Shown one piece after another: positions 7,732-17,600 of a stretch of 24,649 bases of DNA. The notes beneath the pieces were generated by a model. The model did not search any database. It saw only the letters and a program-made list of their open reading frames with translations, and was not told the origin of the DNA. A program made the position numbers and the translations under genes. Each line of letters begins with the position of its first letter. Position 1 is the first letter of the stretch. This stretch comes from a virus: positions 1 to 24,649 of IMG/VR virus record IMGVR_UViG_3300006919_000414; one strand, given 5' to 3'.

Positions 7732-7739
7732 AATAAATA
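7732..7739 (+). promoter_or_regulatory. Late-promoter-like box abutting gp25
   Basis: AATAAATA fits the NATAAATA form and lies in the 17-base gap between the spike and gp25. It ends only 5 bases before the gp25 ATG at 7745. If used, the transcript would begin at or near the start codon and be leaderless. The gap also provides a weak Shine-Dalgarno (CGGGA, 7728-7732). A chance match is possible in such AT-rich DNA. Confidence 0.3.
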
Positions 7740-7744
7740 GTATC

Positions 7745-8203
7745 ATGGCAAAATACATAGGATTTTCTACAAAAAACGCAAATAAGACTAGAACTTATTC
7801 CACAACCACTACTCGTTATAATACAGTAGGCGACGGAATAATTCCTCAAGGTGGCATAGTATTTGGAAAAAAGTTTCGTCTTACCGATGCAAGTTTAATT
7901 ATACAAGATTTTGTTAATGCATTGAATATACGTAAGGGCGAAAAAGTAGGAAAACCTAACTACGGCACAACTCTTTGGGACTTTGTATTTGAACCTAATA
8001 CTATTGATGTTGTTAATGCAATACAAAACGAAGTTCGTAGAGTAGCATCATTAGATCCTCGTCTTTATGTAAACACAGTTAGTGTATATACCAAAGAAAA
8101 TGGCATTTTATTAGCAATGCAGTTGTCCGTTGATCCCTTCGTTACTGCCAATGATTTAGCGGTGTTCTTTGACCAAGGCTCAAACACTGCGTACACTGTC
8201 TAA
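7745..8203 (+). CDS. gp25: Baseplate wedge protein gp25
   Basis: This 152-residue protein of the gp25 family (T4 form 132 residues) is a sheath-initiating wedge component conserved in contractile systems, including type VI secretion TssE. The family region begins at about residue 44 with GKKFRLTDASLIIQDFVNAL. It goes on through the family's signature NIRKGEKVGKPNYGTTLWDFVFEP and a helix (VVNAIQNEVRRVASLDPRL) that contains the conserved DPR element, and ends in two beta strands. The N-terminal 40 residues are a Lys/Thr-rich arm, longer than in T4. It is the last gene before a hairpin and a new late-promoter box, so it probably closes the first transcription unit. Very confident. Confidence 0.94.
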   Translation: MAKYIGFSTKNANKTRTYSTTTTRYNTVGDGIIPQGGIVFGKKFRLTDASLIIQDFVNALNIRKGEKVGKPNYGTTLWDFVFEPNTIDVVNAIQNEVRRVASLDPRLYVNTVSVYTKENGILLAMQLSVDPFVTANDLAVFFDQGSNTAYTV

Positions 8204-8204
8204 T

Positions 8205-8220
8205 AAAAAACTCGGTTTTT
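8205..8220 (+). terminator. Hairpin with U-tract after gp25
   Basis: AAAAAC (8206-8211) pairs with GTTTTT (8215-8220) around a TCG triloop, starting 3 bases after the gp25 stop. The stem has one C-G pair and five A-T pairs, so it would be a leaky terminator at best. The layout matches the hairpin at 151-170, and both are followed within 7 bases by GATAAATATAT. Confidence 0.5.
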
Positions 8221-8227
8221 CCATAAT

Positions 8228-8235
8228 GATAAATA
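8228..8235 (+). promoter_or_regulatory. T4-type late promoter box before gp6
   Basis: GATAAATA continues as GATAAATATAT, identical over 11 bases to the box at 176. It lies 21 bases before the gp6 ATG (8257), so the transcript would have a leader of about 10-15 bases, enough for the AAGAG ribosome site at 8246-8250. It probably drives gp6 and the giant gene together. Confidence 0.75.
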
Positions 8236-8256
8236 TATTAATACAAGAGAATAACT

Positions 8257-11200
8257 ATGGCTACAAGTTCAAGGCAATCAGGATTATTCGGAGTTAACGA
8301 CTGGAAAGCAATCTATCAGACGTTTAGAGAAGCAGATTTCAGAAGTTATGACTACGAAACCCTCAGAAAAAGTTTTATAGATTACCTACGTCTATACTAT
8401 CCAGAGACGTATAATGATTATATTGAATCATCAGAGTTTATTGCTTTGCTTGATGTTATGGCTTTTATGGGTCAAGGTCTTGCATTCAGAAATGATCTTA
8501 ATACCAGAGAAAACTTTATTGATACTGCTGAACGTAGAGATTCAGTTATTAAACTTGCAGACCTAGTTAGTTATACTCCAAAAAGAAATACATGTGCATC
8601 TGGTTATATGAAAATCACTGCACTTAGAACAACAGAAAACGTATCTGACATGAATGGAGCAAGTCTAAGCAACAAAACTGTTGTTTGGAATGATCCGTCA
8701 AACACTCAGTGGGTAGATCAATTTAATACTATTTTAAATGCTACTTTAATTGATTCACAAAAAATAGGCAAACCCGGTAATTCATCAGACATAATGGGTG
8801 TACAAACATCAGAATATACAATGCGTATTCCTGAAGGAAGTTTGCCAATCGTGCCCTTTACGTCAGTGGTCGATGCACAATCAATGAACTTTGAGTTAGT
8901 AAGTGCAACATCAATAAACGAAGATTATGTATACGAAATACCACCTAGCCCTAATGGTATGTTTAACGTTTTACTAAGAAACGATGGTTTAGGATATGGA
9001 AGTCCAAACACAGGCTTTATGTTTTATTTTAAACAAGGCACCTTGCAAACTAACGATTTTACATTTCAGCAGGCTATAGCAAACGAAACACAAGACATTG
9101 ATATTCCTGGCATCAATCAAACTGATACTTGGTTATATCAATTAAACTCGGACACTACTAGGACGTTGTGGAAACAAGTTGATAATGTTTATTCGGATGC
9201 ATACTTGCAAACAGAATCATCAAACAAAAATATATTTTCTGTAAATTCACGTACTAATGACCAAGTAACTTATGTATTTGGCGATGGTGTATTTTCAAAA
9301 ATACCTGTTGGTAATTTTAGAGCATATGTAAGATCAAGTAATGCAATGACATATCAAATTGATCCTTCTGAAATGAACGGTATTTCAGTTACAATGACAT
9401 ACATTAGTAGAAAAGGTAGACGAGAAACATTAACTGTTTCATTGACGTTACCTCTTACAGTGTCTAATGCACAGGCTAGAGAGTCTTTAGATTCTATTAA
9501 GCAACGTGCCCCAACAAGATACTATACTCAAAATAGAATGGTAAACGGAGAAGATTACACTAACTTCCCTTATACGCTGTATAATTCTATTATTAAATCT
9601 AAAGCAGTAAACAGAAGTTCTATTGGTGTTTCTAAAAATTTAGATTTACTAGATCCAACAGGAAAATATTCTAGTACAAATTCTTTTGGTGCTGACGGAG
9701 CACTATATCAATCTGATACTGACGGATTCCTCACATTACAAGTACAAAACACAAGTGACATCATTCAGTTTTTTACAGACGATTTAGCCTCTGTTTTAGC
9801 ACTGAATAGAGCGACACAATATTATATTCAAAATTACCCTAGATATGCATATCCAGGCACAGGTGATCCTGCATTATATTGGAAAGTAAGTTCGGTTGAT
9901 TCTACACATGAAACCGGTTACTTATATTCACTTACCGGAGAAGTAGAAAATCCGGCGCCGTTAGGTACATTTACAACAACAAATGCAAAATATGTTACTG
10001 CTGGTTCAATATTAAAATTCACTGCACCAACTGGGTATTATTTTACTAGCGAAAATAGATTAAAAGTAGGAGTGCCAGGACCCGGCGACTCTACATATAT
10101 TTGGTCAACTGTATTAAACATTGTTGACGATGGTAATAACAACGGTCAAGGAACATTCGCAAACGGACAAGGCCCAGTTACATTAAATGGTTATGTACCT
10201 GACGGCGTAATACTGTCACAAATTATTCCAGTATTTGACAATTCGTTATCACCTCAGATTATACAAGAATGTATTTTAAAAATAGAATTACAACAAGATT
10301 TTACTTTAGTATTCAATAATTCTAAATTAATAAACCAAGAACGCTGGTCGATTAGTACATTTACTGATCCAAACTATTTTGTCAAGTTTACAAGTTTAGG
10401 TAACAACAGATACACTGTAACATACAAATCACTTACCTATTATTTTGGTAGTGCAGACGACATTCGTTTTACGTTTAGTCCAAATGAACTGGTATACGAT
10501 CCGTTTACTGGAAAAATTATACAAGATTTTGTTAGTGTATTAGGTATTAATCCACAATTTGGTTCTACCAATGCATTAGGTGCAGACACTAAAGTTAATA
10601 TTTTAGGACAAACTGTTGAAAGCGACGGTTATGTAAATGATTTCCAAGTTGAAGTTGCGGCAACAGATGTAAACAATCGGCAGTTAATTTTAGATCCTGA
10701 TTTCTTTAACGACATCACAGGTTATGTTAATAACGGTGCTAATATAGGTGTGTATGTATTCTTTAGAACCATAACTGACCCTGTCAATTTGACAAGAGAA
10801 ATTATTGTTCCTAGTTCAGACATTGTTTATAATTTTGCAACAAAGAGTCAAATCGAAGTTGTAAAATATGAGTACCCTGAAGGAGAATTATTCTATGCGT
10901 ATACAGAAAATAAATTCTATCAAACAGTACAAGATCCTACTGTAGTAACACCTTTTTATGTGTTAGTAGAACAAACAGACTATTCAGTTAAGCCAGGAAG
11001 ACAAGGCTTATCGTTCCAATATCGACACAATGCAAATAACACAACACGCATTGATCCTGCTACTACTAATATTATTGATATGTATTTGGTAACTAATGCT
11101 TATTACACAGACTACCAAAATTGGATCAAAGACACTACGAATACTGTTAAAAAACCAACAGAGCCAACTCTTAGTCAATTGAGTGCAGAATATCCGCAGA

Positions 11201-11619
11201 TACAAGATTATAAAATGTTATCAGATTCAGTGATATTAAATAGTGTCACGTTTAAACCTTTGTTTGGTGCTAAGGCAGATCCTTCTTTACAAGCAACTAT
11301 AAAAGTAGTAAAAGCAACAAACACCAATGCAAGTAATAGTGAGATTAGAAGTGCAGTGTTAACGGCTATGGACTCATATTTTGATATTAATTATTGGAAT
11401 TTTGGAGACACGTTCTTTTTCTCTGAATTGAGTGCATATTTACATGAAGAATTAGGTGAGTATTTAAGTTCAGTAGTGTTAGTTCCAAACGATCCAGAAT
11501 CACAATTTGGGGACTTGTATGAAATCAAATGCAAACCGTACGAAATATTTGCTAATGCGGCAACTACTAATGACATTGTTGTTGTGGCAGCCTTAACGCC
11601 AGAAACACTAAAGTCTTAA
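8257..11619 (+). CDS. gp6: Baseplate wedge protein gp6 (long marine form)
   Basis: This 1120-residue protein, gp6 of T4-like phages, forms the dimeric wedge ring that holds the baseplate together and moves on contraction (T4 form 660 residues). The N-terminal signature is unmistakable: FIDYLRLYYPETYNDY (about 40-55), ESSEFIALLDVMAFMGQGLAFR (about 58-79), and ENFIDTAERRDSVIKLADLVSYTPKRN (about 85-111). The centre has YVFGDGVFSKIPVGNFRAYVR, then TRYYTQNRMVNGEDYTNFPYT, both typical of the family. The added length lies in beta-rich stretches about 490-1000, with motifs such as KFTAPTGYYF. The C-terminus (about 1020-1120) has the expected NSEIRSAVLTAMDSYF and DTFFFSELSAYLHEELG helices followed by strands. 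It is preceded by a late-promoter box and followed after 10 bases by the giant gene. Very confident. Confidence 0.96.
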   Translation: MATSSRQSGLFGVNDWKAIYQTFREADFRSYDYETLRKSFIDYLRLYYPETYNDYIESSEFIALLDVMAFMGQGLAFRNDLNTRENFIDTAERRDSVIKLADLVSYTPKRNTCASGYMKITALRTTENVSDMNGASLSNKTVVWNDPSNTQWVDQFNTILNATLIDSQKIGKPGNSSDIMGVQTSEYTMRIPEGSLPIVPFTSVVDAQSMNFELVSATSINEDYVYEIPPSPNGMFNVLLRNDGLGYGSPNTGFMFYFKQGTLQTNDFTFQQAIANETQDIDIPGINQTDTWLYQLNSDTTRTLWKQVDNVYSDAYLQTESSNKNIFSVNSRTNDQVTYVFGDGVFSKIPVGNFRAYVRSSNAMTYQIDPSEMNGISVTMTYISRKGRRETLTVSLTLPLTVSNAQARESLDSIKQRAPTRYYTQNRMVNGEDYTNFPYTLYNSIIKSKAVNRSSIGVSKNLDLLDPTGKYSSTNSFGADGALYQSDTDGFLTLQVQNTSDIIQFFTDDLASVLALNRATQYYIQNYPRYAYPGTGDPALYWKVSSVDSTHETGYLYSLTGEVENPAPLGTFTTTNAKYVTAGSILKFTAPTGYYFTSENRLKVGVPGPGDSTYIWSTVLNIVDDGNNNGQGTFANGQGPVTLNGYVPDGVILSQIIPVFDNSLSPQIIQECILKIELQQDFTLVFNNSKLINQERWSISTFTDPNYFVKFTSLGNNRYTVTYKSLTYYFGSADDIRFTFSPNELVYDPFTGKIIQDFVSVLGINPQFGSTNALGADTKVNILGQTVESDGYVNDFQVEVAATDVNNRQLILDPDFFNDITGYVNNGANIGVYVFFRTITDPVNLTREIIVPSSDIVYNFATKSQIEVVKYEYPEGELFYAYTENKFYQTVQDPTVVTPFYVLVEQTDYSVKPGRQGLSFQYRHNANNTTRIDPATTNIIDMYLVTNAYYTDYQNWIKDTTNTVKKPTEPTLSQLSAEYPQIQDYKMLSDSVILNSVTFKPLFGAKADPSLQATIKVVKATNTNASNSEIRSAVLTAMDSYFDINYWNFGDTFFFSELSAYLHEELGEYLSSVVLVPNDPESQFGDLYEIKCKPYEIFANAATTNDIVVVAALTPETLKS

Positions 11620-11629
11620 AGGTATGTAA

Positions 11630-14600
11630 ATGAGTCATAGAATTAGAACACTTGAGTTTCTACCAGAAATATTCAAAACTCCCTCAAACGCAGAGTTTTT
11701 GGGTGCAACCCTTGACCAATTAGTTAACCCACCAAAAAATGAAACACTGCAAGGTTATGTGGGTAGCAAATTTGGTTACGGTGTCAATGCAAAAGATTTT
11801 TATGTAACAGAGCCTACAAAAACAAGAACAGATTATCAATTAGCCCCGGGCGTTGCTTTTTTAAAAAATAATCAATCTGTCGCACAAGACTTTGTAACGT
11901 ATCCTGGAATCATTGATGCGTTAAAATTAAAAGGCTCAGTAACACTTGACAATTCTAAATTATTTCAGAGCGAATTTTATTCATGGGATTCGTTTACTAA
12001 TTTAGATAAATTAATTAATTTCAATGAATACTATTGGATACCAGAAGGTCCTCCTGTTGTTACTGTAGCAAGTGCTACAGTGTTTGCAGAAACCGATTAC
12101 ATTGTATCAGATTTACCTCAAGCATATAATATTCGACCATCAGGCGCGGCATCAGGATCTCTCAACCCTACAATCACATTACTACGTGGCGGAACATACA
12201 GATTTGCAGTTAACCAAGAAACAGGCTTTTGGATTCAAGGTGTACCCGGAGTAACTGGATACGATGGCAATCAATATACAAGAGATATATTAGGCGTATC
12301 TAATAACGGTGCTAATCAAGGCTACGTAACATTTACTGTACCTAGTCGTTCGGCACAAGATCAATTTGTTTTCCCAGGTAACAACACCGTCGATGTTGTA
12401 ACAAACGAACTGTTTGAAAACATAAACGGAAAATTGTTATCTGAGATTGGGGGCATTGATGGAGTAACATCACTAGACGGTTTAACAGTGATGTTTTATA
12501 ATACAGAAGATCCAGATGAAATAGGTTATGTACAGGCATTTTTTGATGAGAATGGTGCAAACTATGATGTAAACTTAGTGTCCCCTGAAATTGTAGCACC
12601 AGTAACACTATCAATTGATCAAACAACAACGTCACAACTAGTATTAGCATCAGGCGATACTTCAGGCTTAATTGAAAACCAAACAGTTACTTTTACTCAG
12701 CCAGACGGTCTACCGTTGTTAGGTGGATTAAGTGTAGACAAAATTTATTATGTAAAAGATATTATATCTTCAACTACATTTACTATTAGTGAAACTTTAG
12801 GTGGCATTACGTTACCACTACTTGCTGGCACAGGCGAAATGGTAGCAAATGTAAATGAAGGATTGTTTGAAGAAGGTTTTTACTCGGCAGTATCAGAAAA
12901 CTTTTATACTATTACATATGTAGGAGATCCTACAGACCCAACAATTAGATTAATACCGTCAGGAGTTATTCCTACAGAAGAAAAAATTACTGTAATATAC
13001 GGTACAGAATATATTGGTTTAGATTTTTATAGAAGTGCAGACGGTATTATTTTACAAATTCCATACTTGTCAGCGTTACTAGATACATTGTATTATCAGG
13101 ATGGAGTTAATCCAAATAAAGTTGGTGTTATTAGATTAATTGAAAGCAATTTAACAAACACACTAAACGTCAACGAAGACATTTTAGGACAACAAACATT
13201 TACATCAACAAACGGAGTAGTATTTACTAACGGATTAAAAGTACAGTTTGACGGAGATGTAGTTCCTTCTAGTTATTTGAATGGGGAATATTATGTAGAG
13301 GGAGTAGGTACAAGTATTGAACTTGTTCCTGTTAATAAATTATTGTGTCCAGAAGATTTTACTGGCGCCAATTATATTCCATACGATACTCTTCCATATT
13401 CGATTGGTAATTTTGATACAGAACTTTTTATACCCGTCGATCCTGATTACATTACTATTGCTAGAAACTCTATTAATAATAATGCTTGGTCTAGATCAAA
13501 CAGATGGTTCCATATAGAAGTTATTAATGCTACAGCACAGTATAACGAAGACCCAACTATTATTACAACGTATGCTACTGGAACAAACAAAGCAAAACGT
13601 CCTATCATTGAGTTTTATCCAAACTTAAAACTTTTTAATTCTGGTGCGGCTTCTAAAAATCCAGTAGACTTTATCGACACAAGAACAACCAATGCATTTA
13701 CAAAAGTAGCAAATCAACAGTCTTATTACCCAGACGTTGAAACGTACACGGATTATACTGCTACAATTAGTGCAGTAACCGAAACCGCAATTTCAGAGTC
13801 ATCATTTACAATTGGCAATAAATATAAAATTGTTTCTTTGGGCACCACAGATTGGAATACCCTTGCAGGCACCAACGGTATCACGTATAAAGTCAATGAT
13901 ATTGTTACCGCAGTAACCGTCGGTGCAGGATCTGGAACAGCCTCACCTGTATCTACTACGATTACTGTACCAACGTCAAATGTATATACTGCATTTCAAG
14001 TTGGAATGTATATCACAGACTCAACAAATGTTTTACCAACAAATACACAAATCGACAGTATTGATATAGTTGGTAGCAATACTATATTAGAAGTTTCTTG
14101 GGCTAGTCCAGCAACTTTTGCAGAAACAATAAATTCATCTATTGTAGGTAGTGACACCACAGTAGATCAATATGCATTATTCCCGGGCGCAAGAATTGTT
14201 TTTGCTGCCGATACTAACATTAGCGTTAGAAATAAAATTTGGATAGTAGGATTTTCAAAATTATCTACCGGTGGACCAACAGTTATAACATTGACTGAAT
14301 CAGAAGATAGTCCAGTTGAAGAAAATGATCAAACCGTATCACTAAGAGGATACAATTATCAGGGTTCAACTTTTTGGTTTGATGGTCAGTACTGGTCAGA
14401 AGCACAACAAAAACTAACTGTTAACCAAGCACCGTTGTTTGATGTATTTGATAACAACGGTATTTCATTCGGTGATGCTGACTATTATCAAGGTACATCA
14501 TTTATAGGCAATAAATTATTTGCATATGGAATTGGCACAGGTGCAAACGACACTGTATTAGGTTTCCCTCTTAGTTATTCTAATATAGACAATGTGGGTG

Positions 14601-17600
14601 ATATTAGTTTTGACGTAGCACTGAACAGTCAAAGTTTTTCTTATGTAACAGGCACCGAGCCGATAGAACAAAAAGTTAATACTGGTTACGTGTACGACTA
14701 CACAACCAATGCAGACTTTACAAGAGAATTGGGTTGGCAAACAGCAGTTGCCCCCTCAGTTCAATATCAAATATTTGAACTAGAATATACAAAAGGGACC
14801 ACAGCCCAGTTCACTTGTGATATTGCTGTTTTACCTGAAGATCCAGACAATACTGCTAAATGGCCTAGAATACAAGTTTATATAAACAACGTCTTTGTGT
14901 TGCCAACAGATTATGTTGTTACTAGTACAGATAAGACTACGGTTGTCACCTTAAACACAGCACCTGTTGACGATACACCTATTCAAATTTTACTATTAAG
15001 TGATCAAGTTAGTGACACTGCATATTATGGCATACCTATTAACTTGAATAACAATCCATTTAATGGAGATTTAACCACAGTTAATATCGGTGACGTAAGA
15101 TCACAATATCAAAACATTTTTGTAAATGCACCAAGCATTGAAGGTGCAATTTTTGGATCTAATAATTATAGAGATTTAGGAAATCTTGTACCATATGGTA
15201 CTAAGATTATTCAAAACTCTGCCTCACTTGTGTTACCAGGCACGTTCTCACGCAAATCAGAGCATAATATTTTTGATGCATTGCAATTTAATAGTGAGTC
15301 ATATGTACAATACAAACAACTTTTAGTTAAGACTGCATCAGACATTGATTGGGAACAGCGATTTTCTGCATCCTATATACTGGATCAAACATTAGACGCA
15401 GTAACATCTGCTAAATCAGAAATTGATCCTTTCTTCTGGAGTGATATGATGCCCTCTCAAGCACCATATCAATCAAACAACTATACGTTTGCTAATGCTT
15501 TACAAGAATCAGTTTATCCTTTAACAAAAATTTATAATTTTGAAACTGCAAACTATAGCGGTGTATTGGTATATCTTACCAGAACGGTTCAAGGTACTCA
15601 GGTAACTACACAACTAATTAAAGACAGAGACTATACAGTTTCTACAACTTCTCCATCATTAAATGTAACTGTATTGTTACAGCCAAATGATGTAATTACG
15701 ATCAAAGAATACAATCAAACATATGGTTCATATGTTCCAAACACTCCAACTAAGTTGGGATTGTATCCTAAGTTTATACCACAAGTAATATTAGCAACAA
15801 ACTATTCAACACCCGTTTATGTTATTCAAGGACACGATGGTTCGTATACAACCCTCTATGGAGACTACAGCGAAGAATATGGCTTAACTGATTTTAGAGA
15901 TCAGTTGATGCTTGAATTTGAACAAAGAATTTATAACAACATTAAACTTTCTAGCGAAGTTCCTATTAACGAATACGAAATTATGCCTGGCTTCTTTAGA
16001 GAAGGCACATATTCTAACGAAGACTTCTTAAAAATGTATTCACCTATGTTTTTGAACTGGGCAGGATCAAACAGAATTAATTATAAAACACAACAAGGAT
16101 ATTCTTCTACAAATCAGTTTAGTTATAACTATACAGCCGCAGGTAATAAACTAACAAACACTCCTGTGTATCAAGGCTATTGGAGAGGATTATACAAATA
16201 CTTCTATGATTCATTCCAGCCAAATACTGCACCATGGGAAATGTTAGGTTTTGCTAATATGCCTGATTGGTGGACAGATCGTTACGGACCTGCACCATAT
16301 ACAAGCAACAATGATATTTTATGGGCAGACTTAGAAGCAGGTTATATTTGGAACAACGGTGACCCAATTACTGATGAAAAGGTTGCTCGTCCTGGTTTAA
16401 GTAAAATCATACCAGTAGACGCACAAGGCAACCTACGTTCTCCCATGGACGCAATTATTGGACAATACAATTCTAATACATTTAGACGAGATTGGAAAGT
16501 GGGTGACGTTGCATCAGCAGAATTATCTTATCGTAGAAGTTCTACTTGGCCTTTTGATTTAATAAAACTTTTTGCATTGACTAAACCTGCTCAATTGTTT
16601 AATTTAGCAGTTGATTTAGACAATTACAAATATAATACAGAATTTAAACAATATCTTGTAGACAACAGAACTCATTTAATTATTAATGATATTCAAGTAT
16701 ATGGTTCTGGAACACCAAAAACAAGTTACTTAAACTGGATTGTTGATTATGAAAAAGTAAGAGGTGTAGATGCAACTACATCACTTACTGATCTATTCAA
16801 TAACTTAGATGTTAGATTGATTTATCGTCTTGCTGGCTATAGTGATAAAACACTATTAAAATTCTTTGTAGAAAAAGGCACACCTAACTCTAATAACGCA
16901 TCCTTGTTAATTCCAGATGAAAGTTATGCTGTGTTGTTACACGATAATCAACCAGAAGATACAATCAAATATTCCGCTGTTGTTTTACAAATTACAAATG
17001 ACGGTTGGAGAGTATACGGCAATTCACAAAGCCAAGCATTTTTTGTAATTGATAAACCAGTTAACAATGGAAATAATAGACAAATTACAGTAGATGAAAT
17101 TACTGTAAAAATACCTAATGAATTTACTACAAGTGAAACACAAGAAACTCTAGTCCCATACGGCACAATATTCTACACGCCACAAGAAGTTGCAACTTTC
17201 TTAGCAGGTTATTCAAGTTATTTAAGACGCAAAGGCATGGTGTTTGATGAAATCGACTCCGGTGTTGAAATTAACTGGGACTTTATTACTAAAGAGTTTT
17301 TATATTGGTCACAAACAGGCTGGGAAAACGGGTCAATTATTACTTTGAACCCTGCGGCTCAAAATTTAAAAATTAATAGAGAAAGTCAGATTGTTCAGCC
17401 ATTAACAGTTACACAGAATAACTTTATATTAAACCAAAATTTATACCCTATAAAAACAAATGATTTGGCAATTACACGTTTAGATACTGAGTTTAATGTT
17501 AAAACATTAAATTCAGGTGATGCTATGTCTTACCTACAAGTTAACTTAAGTAACTTTGAACACGGTATTGTTTTTGATAACGTAACCGTCTTTAATGATG

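Noticed and set aside
13817-13824. AATAAATA inside the giant gene as a late promoter
   Set aside because: It is within coding sequence, with no gene start or hairpin nearby; such 8-mers are expected by chance in AT-rich DNA.
2565-16520. Avoidance of CAGCAG (a type III enzyme site) as the reason for missing gca-gca pairs
   Set aside because: CAGCAG is present at 2565-2570 and 16515-16520, so that exact hexamer is not excluded.
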